DNA of 64,000 nucleotides from Clostridia bacterium (GCA_017449935.1 JAFSYP010000114.1:1-64000), one strand, 5' to 3'; positions 8,752 through 17,068 are shown, counted from the first letter of the stretch. The notes: a model not told the origin generated them from the sequence alone. Translations and numbers: made by a program.

Positions 8752-10557
8752 ATGAAACAACGCGTTGCAGATTATATTGCCGACTTTCTTGCCGATCACG
8801 GCATCACCGACGTATTCACGATCGTGGGCGGCGGCGCGATGCACCTTAACGACGCGCTCGGCCACAACCCGCGGCTTCACTGCACCTATAACCATCACGA
8901 GCAGGCGTGCGCGATCGCGGCGGAGAGCTATGCGCGCATCCACAACCGCATCGCCGCGGTCTGCGTGACGACCGGCCCCGGCGGGACGAACGCCATGACG
9001 GGCGTCGTCGGCGGGTACCTGGACTCGATCCCGATGCTGATCATCTCCGGCCAGGTGCGGTACGACACGACCGCGCGCTTCAGCGGACTGGATATCCGCG
9101 CGATGGGCGATCAGGAGTTCGATATTTGCAAGGCCGCGCAGGCGATGACGAAATACTGCGAAATGGTCACGGACCCGCTGCGCATCCGGTACTGCCTGGA
9201 AAAGGCGCTGTATCTGGCGACGAGCGGCCGGCCGGGACCGTGCTGGCTCGATATTCCGCTGAACGTGCAGAGCGCGACGGTGGAAACGGATGACCTGTGC
9301 GCGTTCGAGCCGCCCGTGCGGGACGACGACCCGACGGACGAGGCGGTCGATCTGGTGCTGCGAAAGCTGCGCGAGGCGAAGCGGCCGGTGCTCAACGCGG
9401 GCAACGGCATCCGCATTTCGGGCGCTTTTTCTCTGTTCCGCGAAGCGGTGGAGCGGCTGGGCGTCCCGGTCGTGACGGGCTGGGACAGCATCGACCTGAT
9501 GGAGGACGCGCACCCGCTGTACGTCGGCCGCGCCGGCATCATGGGCGACCGCGCCGGCAACTTCGCTGTGCAGAGCAGTGATTTCCTGCTGTCGGTCGGC
9601 AGCCGGCTGAGCATCCGTCAGGTCGGCTACAACTATAAATCATGGGCGCGCGGCGCTTTTGTGGCGATGGTGGACATCGACGGCGAGGAGCTGCGCAAGC
9701 CGACGCTGCACGTCGAGCTGCCGATCTGCGCGGACGCGGGACGCTTTTTCAAAAAGCTGCTGCAGCGCGCGCCGGCGGGCGCGTTGTCCGACTGCGCCGA
9801 CTGGGTGCGGCAGTGCGATGCATGGAAGAAGACCTATCCGGTCGTGCAGCCGAAGCATTACGCCGAGGCGGAAAAGGCGAACGTCTACTGCTTTATCAAG
9901 GAGCTCAGCCGCCGTCTGCCGCAGGGCGAGGTCACCGTCGTCGGCAACGGCTCGGCCTGCGTGGTCGGCAGCCACGCGTATGAGATACACGAGGGACAGC
10001 GGTTCATCATCAATTCGGCGATCGCGTCGATGGGTTACGATCTGCCCGCGGCGATCGGCGCGTGCGTCGCGACGGGACGGCAGGAAGTGATCTGCGTCAC
10101 GGGCGACGGCAGCATCCAGATGAATTTGCAGGAGCTGCAGACGATCCGGACGAACCGTCTGCCGATCAAGATATTTGTCATCAACAACGGCGGGTATCAC
10201 TCTATCCGCCAGACGCAGAAGAATTTCTTCGGCGAGCCGCTGGTCGGCATCGGCGAGGACAGCAACGGCGATCTGGAATTTCCCGCGATGGAAAAGCTCG
10301 CCGCCGTGTACGGCTATCCGTATTATGCCGTGCGCACGAACGCGCAGATGGACACGCTGGATGCGGCGTTGGCGTCGCCGGGCAGTCTGATCTGCGAGGT
10401 GTTCGTCACGCACGACCAGAACTTCGAGCCGAAGGCCGCGTCGCGCCGTCTGCCGGACGGCACGATGGTTTCGGCGCCGCTGGAGGATCTGGCGCCGTTC
10501 CTGCCGGAAGAAGAAGTGCGGCGGAATCTGTATATCCCGCCTGTGGAGAAATTTTGA
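8752..10557 (+). CDS. ThDP-dependent acetolactate-synthase-like enzyme, YerE-like candidate
   Basis: A 601-residue thiamine diphosphate enzyme of the acetohydroxyacid-synthase superfamily. The N-terminal PYR domain has the catalytic Glu (E50 in YNHHEQACAIAAESYAR), a central domain follows, and the C-terminal PP domain has GDGS at 451 with NN about 28 residues later. Placed directly after rfbF-G-H, it best fits YerE, which transfers a two-carbon unit from pyruvate onto CDP-3,6-dideoxy-4-ketohexose to make a branched sugar (yersiniose A pathway). A plain acetolactate synthase is less likely because no ilvN or ilvC is nearby. The start is set by AGGAG 8-12 bases upstream; an open frame extends back into rfbH but has no site of its own. 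Confidence 0.75.
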   Translation: MKQRVADYIADFLADHGITDVFTIVGGGAMHLNDALGHNPRLHCTYNHHEQACAIAAESYARIHNRIAAVCVTTGPGGTNAMTGVVGGYLDSIPMLIISGQVRYDTTARFSGLDIRAMGDQEFDICKAAQAMTKYCEMVTDPLRIRYCLEKALYLATSGRPGPCWLDIPLNVQSATVETDDLCAFEPPVRDDDPTDEAVDLVLRKLREAKRPVLNAGNGIRISGAFSLFREAVERLGVPVVTGWDSIDLMEDAHPLYVGRAGIMGDRAGNFAVQSSDFLLSVGSRLSIRQVGYNYKSWARGAFVAMVDIDGEELRKPTLHVELPICADAGRFFKKLLQRAPAGALSDCADWVRQCDAWKKTYPVVQPKHYAEAEKANVYCFIKELSRRLPQGEVTVVGNGSACVVGSHAYEIHEGQRFIINSAIASMGYDLPAAIGACVATGRQEVICVTGDGSIQMNLQELQTIRTNRLPIKIFVINNGGYHSIRQTQKNFFGEPLVGIGEDSNGDLEFPAMEKLAAVYGYPYYAVRTNAQMDTLDAALASPGSLICEVFVTHDQNFEPKAASRRLPDGTMVSAPLEDLAPFLPEEEVRRNLYIPPVEKF

Positions 10558-10558
10558 T

Positions 10559-11464
10559 ATGAAACGGATCTGCATCACCGGCGCCGGCGGCATGATCGGC
10601 GCGGCGCTGACGGAATACGCGCTCTCGCAGGGCGACGCGGTGCTCGCGCTGGTGCGGCCGGGCGGCCGTCGGCCGAAGCTCGATCATCCGCTTTTGCGGG
10701 TGGAGGAATGCGAACTGTCGGCGCTTTCGGCCTTTACATCCGATCTTGCGTGCGACGGTTTCGTGCATCTTGGCTGGCAGTCGACCTACGGCGGCGCGCG
10801 CGACGACGTTGCGGCGCAGGTCGAAAACATCGTCTGCACGACGCAGGCCGTGCATCTTGCGCACAGGCTCGGCTGCGGCGTGTTTGTTTTTGCCGGTTCG
10901 CAGGCGGAGTACGGCCTTTGCGGGACGCCGCTGCGTCCCGATACGCCGACCTTCCCGCGTACGGCATACGGCGCCGCCAAGCTCGCGGCCGGACAACTCT
11001 CGAGGCTGCTGTGCGGGCAGCTGGGAATGCGCGGCTGTCATGCGCGCATCCTGAGCGTATACGGCGCCGACGACAGACCGCAGACGCTCGTGAGCACATG
11101 CGTCGATACGATGCTGCGCGGCGAAGCGCCCGCTTTGACCGACTGCACGCAGATCTGGGACTACCTGTATGTGCGCGACGCGGCGCGTGCGCTGTACGCG
11201 ATCCTGCTGCGCGGCCGGGACGGGGCGGTCTATCCCGTCGGCAGCGGACAGGCGCGGCCGCTGCGGGACTATGTTATGGATATCCGGGCTGAGACCGGCT
11301 GTACGGCGCCGCCGCTGTTCGGCGCGCGCGCGCTGCCGGAGGACGCCGTCCGATATTTGTGCGCGGATATTTCCGAACTGACGGCGGACACGGGCTTCGT
11401 GCCGCAGACGCCGTTCCGGGAGGGCGTCCGCAGCATCATTCAGGACAAAGAAAAGGAGAAATGA
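10559..11464 (+). CDS. NAD(P)-dependent epimerase/reductase (extended SDR)
   Basis: A 301-residue SDR with the Rossmann motif ITGAGGMIGAALTE at residues 5-18 and the active-site pair as TAYGAAKLAAGQ near residue 138 (Tyr-x3-Lys). SVYGADDRPQTL and IWDYLYVRDAARAL are typical of sugar-nucleotide reductases and epimerases. It begins one base after the ThDP gene ends. In the yersiniose pathway the next step is reduction of the new side-chain ketone (YerF). In abequose and paratose pathways it would be reduction at C4. The sequence alone cannot separate these, so no symbol is given. Confidence 0.78.
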   Translation: MKRICITGAGGMIGAALTEYALSQGDAVLALVRPGGRRPKLDHPLLRVEECELSALSAFTSDLACDGFVHLGWQSTYGGARDDVAAQVENIVCTTQAVHLAHRLGCGVFVFAGSQAEYGLCGTPLRPDTPTFPRTAYGAAKLAAGQLSRLLCGQLGMRGCHARILSVYGADDRPQTLVSTCVDTMLRGEAPALTDCTQIWDYLYVRDAARALYAILLRGRDGAVYPVGSGQARPLRDYVMDIRAETGCTAPPLFGARALPEDAVRYLCADISELTADTGFVPQTPFREGVRSIIQDKEKEK

Positions 11465-11465
11465 A

Positions 11466-12866
11466 ATGACGTCTTTCATGGATAAGGACTTTTTACTGAA
11501 CACCGACACGGCGAAGGCGCTGTTCGACGAAGCGAAGACGATGCCGATCTTCGACTGGCACTGCCACCTTTCGCCGAAGGAGATCTATGAAAACCGCGAG
11601 CCGGAGAACATCACGCAGCTCTGGCTGTACGGCGACCACTACAAGTGGCGCGCGATGCGCTCTTACGGCATCGCGGAAAAGTATATCACGGGCGACGCGT
11701 CGGACAAGGAGAAGTTCTTCGCCTTCGCGCGCGTGATGCCGTATCTGATCGGCAATCCGATGTACCATTGGACGCATCTGGAATTGCAGCGCTATTTCGG
11801 GATCGACACGCCGCTGTCGGAAAAGACGGCGGAGGCGATCTGGGACGCGGCCAACGCGAAGATCGCCGCGGGCGGGTTCGCGCCGCGTGATCTGATCGAA
11901 CGCTCGAACGTGGTCTGCGTCTGCACGACGGACGATCCCGCCGACACGCTGGAATACCACGCGCTGCTTCGGAAGGAAACGGACTTTTCCTGCAAGGTGC
12001 TGCCCGCGTTCCGTCCCGACAAGGCGCTCGGCGTCGAAGCGGCGGCGTTCCCGACGTGGCTCGCCGCGCTCGAAAAGGTCAGCGGCCGCGCGATCGACAG
12101 CTTCGCTGCGCTCAAGGATGCGCTGCGCTGCAGGATGGATCTGTTTGACGAAATGGGCTGCCGCGCGAGCGACCAGGCGTTCGCCTATGTCCCGTTCACG
12201 CCGTACGACGACGCTGCCGCCGACGCGGTGTTCCAAAAGGCAAAGCGCGGCGAAGCGGTCACGGCGGACGAGGCCGACGGCTGCCGCACGGCGCTGCTGC
12301 AGTTCTTCGCGGCGGAATATTTCGCACGCGATTGGGCGATGGAACTGCACATCGGCCCCATGCGCAACAACAATACGAAAATGTTCCGCGAGATCGGCCC
12401 CGATACTGGCTTTGACTCCATCGGAGACGACCTGATCGCATACCGTCTCTCGCGTTTCCTCGACAGCATGGCGCAGCGCGGACAACTGCCGAAGACGGTG
12501 CTGTTCACGCTCAATCCCCGCGACAATTACGTTATCGGCTCCATGCTCGGCAACTTCCAGACCGACGAAGCGTCGGGCAAGCTCCAATTCGGCTCCGGCT
12601 GGTGGTTCAACGACCACATCGACGGGATGCGCGAACAGATGCGCACGCTCGGCAACCTCGGATGTCTCGGAACGTTCGTCGGCATGGTGACGGATTCGCG
12701 CTCGTTCCTGTCCTATCCCAGACACGAGTATTTCCGCCGCATCCTCTGCGCGCTGCTCGGCGATTTTGTGGAACAGGGACTGTACCCGAACGACCTTGAC
12801 ACGCTGCGCGAGATCGTGCGGCGCGTCAGCTTTGAAAACGCACGCGACTATTTCCGCCTGTCATGA
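11466..12866 (+). CDS. uxaC: Uronate isomerase
   Basis: A 466-residue glucuronate/galacturonate isomerase of the amidohydrolase superfamily, converting D-glucuronate to fructuronate and D-galacturonate to tagaturonate. The family start is clear: PIFDWHCHLSPKEIYENR has the metal-binding H-x-H. Further markers are MYHWTHLELQRYFGI, VCTTDDPAD, and MELHIGPMRNNNTKMF with a conserved His and Arg. Length is normal. It lies within two bases of the SDR gene and overlaps the next gene by 4 bases. Its presence in a nucleotide-sugar operon is odd, because uxuA/uxuB or uxaA/uxaB partners are not in the window. Confidence 0.95.
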   Translation: MTSFMDKDFLLNTDTAKALFDEAKTMPIFDWHCHLSPKEIYENREPENITQLWLYGDHYKWRAMRSYGIAEKYITGDASDKEKFFAFARVMPYLIGNPMYHWTHLELQRYFGIDTPLSEKTAEAIWDAANAKIAAGGFAPRDLIERSNVVCVCTTDDPADTLEYHALLRKETDFSCKVLPAFRPDKALGVEAAAFPTWLAALEKVSGRAIDSFAALKDALRCRMDLFDEMGCRASDQAFAYVPFTPYDDAAADAVFQKAKRGEAVTADEADGCRTALLQFFAAEYFARDWAMELHIGPMRNNNTKMFREIGPDTGFDSIGDDLIAYRLSRFLDSMAQRGQLPKTVLFTLNPRDNYVIGSMLGNFQTDEASGKLQFGSGWWFNDHIDGMREQMRTLGNLGCLGTFVGMVTDSRSFLSYPRHEYFRRILCALLGDFVEQGLYPNDLDTLREIVRRVSFENARDYFRLS

Positions 12867-13243
12867 CAGAAAGATTCTATACGAAGGCCCACGCGTGGGT
12901 GGAATTTACCGGCGACGGCGGCGCGTTGATCGGCGTGTCCGAGGAGCTGGTGCGCCGGCAAAAGAAGCCCGTCTGTATCAACCTCTGCGACGAGGGCGAC
13001 GTGCTGCGCGCAGGCGACAATGCGGGCGACGTCGAGTTTCTCAAGGGCGTCACGGATATCCTCTCGCCGGTTTCCGGCGTGGTGGAGGCGGTCAACGACG
13101 CGCTGCTCCTGTCGCCGCAGACGCTGGAAACGGCGCCGTTTACGTGGATGATCGCGCTGCGGCAGGCGAGAGCGGAGCAGCCGCTTTTGACCGAGGAGGA
13201 ATACTTGCGGTACGTCCGCAGAGAAGAGGACAGTCATGCGTAA
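12863..13243 (+). CDS. Orphan GcvH-like lipoyl carrier protein
   Basis: A 126-residue protein of the glycine cleavage H-protein fold. The segment FLKGVTDILSPVSGVVEAVN aligns with the lipoylation loop of GcvH, and the modifiable lysine is K61. The N-terminal YTKAHAWVEFTGDGGALIGVSE also matches H-protein strands. No gcvT, gcvP or lipoate ligase gene lies in the window. It overlaps uxaC by 4 bases and the fucosidase by 8 bases, so it is firmly part of this sugar operon. Family knowledge allows lipoyl relay or non-glycine roles for stand-alone H-like proteins; the partner here is unknown. Confidence 0.78.
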   Translation: MTERFYTKAHAWVEFTGDGGALIGVSEELVRRQKKPVCINLCDEGDVLRAGDNAGDVEFLKGVTDILSPVSGVVEAVNDALLLSPQTLETAPFTWMIALRQARAEQPLLTEEEYLRYVRREEDSHA

Positions 13244-14624
13244 GGAAAACGAGTTCTGGCGCGAAGCCGTGCAGGTCGTGCCGTCGCCGCGCCAGCAGCA
13301 GTGGCAGGAAACAGGCTTTTATGCGCTGGTGCATTTCGGGATCAACACCTTCTCCGATTCCGAGTGGGGCAGCGGCGGCGAAAGTCCGGAGCTGTATGCG
13401 CCGGAGAAGCTGAACGTCCACCAGTGGGTACGCGTGGCGAAAAACGCCGGGATGCACGGGATGGTGCTGTGCGTCAAGCATTACGACGGCTTTTGCCTTT
13501 GGCCGACGGCGCAGACGCAGCACAGCGTCGCGCACAGTCCCTGCACGACGGACGTCGTGGGCGAGATGGCGCGGTACTGCCGGGAGGAAGGACTGAAGTT
13601 CGGCATTCAGATCGCGCTTTGGGACCGTCACGACCTGCGCTACGGCACGGGCGATGCATACAATACATTCCTGCTCGCGCAGCTGCGGGAGCTGCTGACC
13701 GAATACGGCGAGCTGTTCGGCGTCTGGCTGGACGACACGTGCGGCGAGGGCAAGCACGGCCGCCGGCAGCAGATCGACATGGACGCGGTCTTTGCGCTGA
13801 TCCGTTCGCTGCAGCCCGGCGCGGTGATCGGCGGCTGCGGTCCGGACGTGCGCTTTTCCGGCAATTACGTCGGCTTCTGCCGCAAGGCGGAGTGGAGCGC
13901 GGTGCCGTATTACTATGCGCCGTATGAGAGAAAGCCGGACGATATTGCGCCGCCGCGCAAGTACAGCGCGGTCGATCTGGAGCCCGCGTCGGAAAAACGT
14001 CTGAAAAAAGGACACCGCCTGATCTGGTATCCGGCGGAGGTCGTTATGCCCATGCGCAAGGGCTGGTTTTATCACGAGGTCGAAAAGTACGAAGCCAAAG
14101 CGCTCTCGAAGCTGATCGACACATGGTATGCCGCGGTGGGCGGCAACGCGTGTCTGATGCTCGGCGTCTGCCCGGACAAGACGGGCAGGATCTGTGAGCA
14201 GGATATGCAGACGCTGCTGTCCATCGGCGCGCAGCTGTCGATCGACTTTGCCGAGGATCTGGCGCAGGAATCGTCCATGCGCGCGTCGGGCAGCGTGCCG
14301 GGACACGCGCCGGAGAACGTGCTGCGTGCGGACGAGAGCTTCTGGCAGTCCGATTCGGCGGACAAACCGTGGATCGAGATCGACCTGCTGGACGATTACG
14401 ACATCAACAAGCTGGTGCTGCGCGAGGCCGTTTCGCTCGGCCAGCGCGTGGAACAGTACAGCGTATACGGAAAGCTCGGCGGCAAATGGCAGAAGCTGGC
14501 AAGCGGCGGCGTGATCGGGTTCCGGTCGATCTGCCGTTTCCCGGAGGTGCGCGTGCAGCATATGCGCGTCGTGTTCGAGAAGACGCGCGGCTTTGCGGCG
14601 CTGCGGGGCCTGGAGGCGTATTGA
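13236..14624 (+). CDS. Intracellular alpha-L-fucosidase, GH29, with F5/8 C-type domain
   Basis: A 462-residue glycosidase. Residues 10-330 form the GH29 TIM barrel (GFYALVHFGINTFSD, then MVLCVKHYDGFCLWPT with the sugar-binding His, and FGVWLDDTCGEG containing the likely nucleophile Asp). Residues 330-462 resemble a discoidin/F5-8C carbohydrate-binding domain. No signal peptide is present, so it should act in the cytoplasm on imported oligosaccharides. It overlaps the lipoyl protein by 8 bases and its stop codon overlaps the start of the following gene. Confidence 0.85.
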   Translation: MRKENEFWREAVQVVPSPRQQQWQETGFYALVHFGINTFSDSEWGSGGESPELYAPEKLNVHQWVRVAKNAGMHGMVLCVKHYDGFCLWPTAQTQHSVAHSPCTTDVVGEMARYCREEGLKFGIQIALWDRHDLRYGTGDAYNTFLLAQLRELLTEYGELFGVWLDDTCGEGKHGRRQQIDMDAVFALIRSLQPGAVIGGCGPDVRFSGNYVGFCRKAEWSAVPYYYAPYERKPDDIAPPRKYSAVDLEPASEKRLKKGHRLIWYPAEVVMPMRKGWFYHEVEKYEAKALSKLIDTWYAAVGGNACLMLGVCPDKTGRICEQDMQTLLSIGAQLSIDFAEDLAQESSMRASGSVPGHAPENVLRADESFWQSDSADKPWIEIDLLDDYDINKLVLREAVSLGQRVEQYSVYGKLGGKWQKLASGGVIGFRSICRFPEVRVQHMRVVFEKTRGFAALRGLEAY

Positions 14625-15292
14625 TGGAGCTGCTGTACCGGGACGACGCGGTCGCCGTGTGTCTCAAGCCCTTCGGCGTGCTGTCGGAGGACGGGGGCGG
14701 GGAGAGTATGCCCGCGCTGCTGCGCGAAGCGTGCGGCGGATATATCGGCGCGGTGCATCGGCTTGACCGTCCGGCAGGCGGCGTGATGGTCTATTCGCGC
14801 GATCCCGCCTTGACCGGCAGATTGACGCAGGCGTTTCATGAGACGGGCGAAAAGATCTACCTGGCGGTCGTCGCGGGCGATCCGGGCGACGCGGGCGCGT
14901 ATGAAGATCTGCTCTACCACGATCCGCGCAGCAACAAGACGTTCGTTGTGCAGCGGCCGCGCCGCGGCGTGCGCGAGGCGAGGCTGCGTTTTGAAAAGGT
15001 ACAGACCGTGCAGCAGGGGACGAATACGCTTTCTCTGGTGCGCGTCATGCTCGACACGGGACGCACGCACCAGATCCGCACGCAGTTCGCGTCCCGCCAA
15101 ATGCCGATCGTCGGCGACCGGCGCTACGGCAGCCGCGTCCCGTCCGATACGCTCGCGCTCTGGTCGGCGCAGATCTCCTTTCTCCATCCGAAAGAAAACC
15201 GGCGCATGACGTTCCGCCACGCGCCGCCGGATGTATTCCCGTTTTCATGTTTTTCAGAATATTGCTGTCGGCACACAGCAGAGGCGGAGTGA
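14624..15292 (+). CDS. RluA-family pseudouridine synthase
   Basis: A 222-residue enzyme that isomerises uridine to pseudouridine in rRNA or tRNA. The catalytic motif is GAVHRLDRPAGGVMVYSRD with the essential Asp, and the second conserved element is DTGRTHQIRTQFA. It lacks an S4 domain. Its ATG overlaps the fucosidase stop (TGATG), which fixes the start although an open frame continues upstream. The C-terminal 25 residues are Cys- and Ser-rich and unlike the family. It is the last gene of the operon and is followed by a strong terminator. Confidence 0.88.
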   Translation: MELLYRDDAVAVCLKPFGVLSEDGGGESMPALLREACGGYIGAVHRLDRPAGGVMVYSRDPALTGRLTQAFHETGEKIYLAVVAGDPGDAGAYEDLLYHDPRSNKTFVVQRPRRGVREARLRFEKVQTVQQGTNTLSLVRVMLDTGRTHQIRTQFASRQMPIVGDRRYGSRVPSDTLALWSAQISFLHPKENRRMTFRHAPPDVFPFSCFSEYCCRHTAEAE

Positions 15293-15318
15293 AGGCCTGC
15301 CGCGTACAGACAGAAAGA

Positions 15319-15365
15319 ACCCGCGATCCGGGAAACGAATCCCGAATCGCGGGCTTGTGTTTTCA
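15319..15365. terminator. Bidirectional intrinsic terminator
   Basis: CCCGCGAT (15320-15327) pairs with ATCGCGGG (15346-15353), with an inner CGGGA/TCCCG stem. T-rich tracts flank it on both strands. It ends the 13.5-kb operon and also the minus-strand remnant that follows. Confidence 0.75.
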
Positions 15366-15572
15366 CGCAACCAGCATTCGACAATAGGTGACGAGCGTGT
15401 ACACGAACGAAACAGGCAGCAAGAGAAACGTGAACGGCCCCAGATACCGAATGCCGTAAATCGGCAGTGCGGCGTACTGGAACGGCGCAGTAAGGAGTAT
15501 TCTCGTTTTGAGCGCGGATTTCTCCATCACACGTACATCCTGTCCGAATATGATCTTGAATAATAACCGCTT
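15363..15572 (-). pseudogene. Decayed duplicate of the 3' end of the adjacent membrane-protein gene
   Basis: In one minus-strand frame this stretch encodes about 70 residues, the last 54 starting with an ATG at 15527. They align with the C-terminal membrane segment of the gene at 15655-16512: the VRVMEKSALKTRILLTAPF part matches VHVREKREIKRTKLIPAFL, and later YLGPFTFLLLPVSFVYTLV matches YWLGPLVFVAALPLGTAFG. A stop codon closes the frame upstream. It reads as the leftover 3' end of a tandem paralogue. The rest of the 15293-15654 gap holds only the terminator. Confidence 0.55.
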
Positions 15573-15654
15573 TCACGTTGAATTAGTCCGGTGCGCCGCC
15601 GCAGCATGCCTGTTTCTTGCGGGACGGCCGATGGCCGCCCCACCGGTCGCAGCT

Positions 15655-16512
15655 TCACGCGCGCAGTATCCGCGCGACCTTGACGATCCCGAACGCCGTA
15701 CCAAGCGGCAGTGCAGCAACGAACACCAGCGGACCGAGCCAGTATCCGTACGCCATTCCATAAGAAACATTGTACAAAAAAGCGGGAATAAGCTTTGTAC
15801 GTTTGATCTCCCGCTTTTCGCGCACATGCACTGTGACAGCGCCGCATTCCGTACCGTCGAGCAAAAACAATACTTTTCCGTCGCCGACCGAGGAGAAACG
15901 GTATTCGTCGCCCTGCCTCTCCATTTCGATCCCTTCGGCCTTTAATTCGGCATACCGCGCCAGATACGCGTCCAGAACCGTGTCGCCCGTGAAATCAATC
16001 TTCCACACAGATTCGGCCGCAGCAACCGTGTAGGAATAGCCGATGATGCCGTCTTCCTCTTCTACAACAGTCAGCACATCCTGTTGAAAGAACTTCCACC
16101 CGACGGAAAAAGAAAAGGCGCTGCTGTTTTTTTCCTCAAATGACCGGTCTTCGCCCCTAATCGAGCAGGACGAGCTTGTCCCGTCGGCCAGTATCAGGCC
16201 GTACAGATGTACTGTATCATAGGACTTCACACTATGGGACAGAAAAACTTCCGTACGCTCTCCCGTATACACATGTACTTCATCCGATTGCAGGCGTACG
16301 GGAACGGGATCGGTTCCGTAGACGTATTCGTCGATCTGCACATAAAAATCCTCCGAAACGCCGACCACGTTTTTGCCGAATCGGATATAGGTACTTTTGC
16401 TGAATCGGACTGCCTTTTCAATCAACGGTGTATCTTTCGCGCCGGCTTCAAACGGCACGCACAGGCAGAATGTGAGGCAGAGAGCCAAGAGAAGCGATAA
16501 CGCTTTTTTCAT
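15655..16512 (-). CDS. Exported or membrane protein of unknown function
   Basis: A 285-residue protein I do not recognise. It begins with a signal peptide (MKKALSLLLALCLTFCLCV), continues as a mostly beta-strand extracellular region of about 210 residues, and ends with a basic stretch (REKREIKRTK) followed by one or two hydrophobic segments, so the C-terminus is likely membrane-embedded. The ATG at 16512 is preferred over one three codons upstream because AAAGGATGG lies about 7 bases before it. A consensus promoter is at 16667-16695. A partial duplicate of its 3' end follows downstream. Confidence 0.65.
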   Translation of the reverse strand: MKKALSLLLALCLTFCLCVPFEAGAKDTPLIEKAVRFSKSTYIRFGKNVVGVSEDFYVQIDEYVYGTDPVPVRLQSDEVHVYTGERTEVFLSHSVKSYDTVHLYGLILADGTSSSCSIRGEDRSFEEKNSSAFSFSVGWKFFQQDVLTVVEEEDGIIGYSYTVAAAESVWKIDFTGDTVLDAYLARYAELKAEGIEMERQGDEYRFSSVGDGKVLFLLDGTECGAVTVHVREKREIKRTKLIPAFLYNVSYGMAYGYWLGPLVFVAALPLGTAFGIVKVARILRA

Positions 16513-16666
16513 GTTGACCATCCTTTCTGATTTTACGTTGTATTGAATGCCGTTTATGGTAAGACGATCAGATCTGCCGCATCACCTCACGATCAAAAAA
16601 ACTGTTTTTCTTTGCACGGTTCCTTGTGTGCTCGGCGCAAGATGTATACCGAAACGGGATATAATT

Positions 16667-16695
16667 ATTATACCATTTTGGTATGCTATTGTCAA
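16667..16695 (-). promoter_or_regulatory. Consensus sigmaA promoter overlapped by an inverted repeat
   Basis: On the minus strand TTGACA (16690-16695) is followed after 17 bases by TATAAT (16667-16672). The inverted repeat ATACCA-TTT-TGGTAT (16670-16684) overlaps the -10 box and spacer. It lies between the membrane-protein gene and the divergent XRE regulator, so it is a likely operator. Confidence 0.8.
16670..16684. promoter_or_regulatory. Operator-like inverted repeat ATACCA-TTT-TGGTAT
   Basis: A 6-3-6 perfect inverted repeat covers the -10 region of the minus-strand promoter and lies 33 bases upstream of the XRE regulator start. A variant with compensating changes in both arms, ATACTA-TTT-TAGTAT, covers the -10 box of ileS at 19561-19575. 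This suggests one DNA-binding protein, possibly the adjacent XRE regulator. Confidence 0.5.
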
Positions 16696-16717
16696 GCCCA
16701 TGTGCGGGGGCAGAAAA

Positions 16718-16936
16718 ATGGTGATGAAAGTGCGATTGAAAGAATTGCGCCGGCGTGCAGGTATCTCTCAATTGAAGCTGGCGATGGATCTCAACATGAA
16801 TCAAAACAGCATAAGCCGATATGAGAGCGGGAAGCGGGAAGCGGACTACAAAACGCTGATCGCGTTCGCGGACTATTTTCGCGTGTCTGTCGATTATCTG
16901 CTGGAGCGGACGGATGATCCGACGTTTCATCCGTAA
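16718..16936 (+). CDS. XRE-family HTH transcriptional regulator
   Basis: A 72-residue single-domain regulator. The HTH_3 fold covers nearly the whole protein: LKELRRRAGISQLKLAMDL, then NQNSISRYESGKREADYKT as the recognition helix region, and a C-terminal ADYFRVSVDYLLERTD typical of SinR/Xre-like proteins. There is no effector domain. The start may be 16718 or the ATG at 16724; a G-rich site (GCGGGGGC) lies just upstream. It is divergent from the membrane-protein gene, and an inverted repeat in the shared upstream region suggests autoregulation. Confidence 0.85.
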   Translation: MVMKVRLKELRRRAGISQLKLAMDLNMNQNSISRYESGKREADYKTLIAFADYFRVSVDYLLERTDDPTFHP

Positions 16937-17037
16937 GTCAACAACAAAAAACGGGTTCATCACGGATTTCCGTAAAAAATGAATAAAGGAAGATATGCTC
17001 TATTCCCCGACTTTCCGTGACGTGGGGGAAAAGAATA

Positions 17038-17067
17038 ACCGCCGAATTACTCCGGCGGTCTTTTTTA
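17038..17067. terminator. Intrinsic terminator between convergent genes
   Basis: ACCGCCG (17038-17044) pairs with CGGCGGT (17053-17059), followed by a T-run on the plus strand. On the minus strand TTATTCTTTT follows the same stem. It can serve both the XRE gene and the symporter gene. Confidence 0.75.
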
Positions 17068-17068
17068 T

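Noticed and set aside
8752..10557. Plain biosynthetic acetolactate synthase (IlvB)
   Set aside because: No regulatory subunit or branched-chain amino acid genes are adjacent, and the gene sits inside a CDP-sugar operon, so a carboligase of the YerE type is preferred though not proven.
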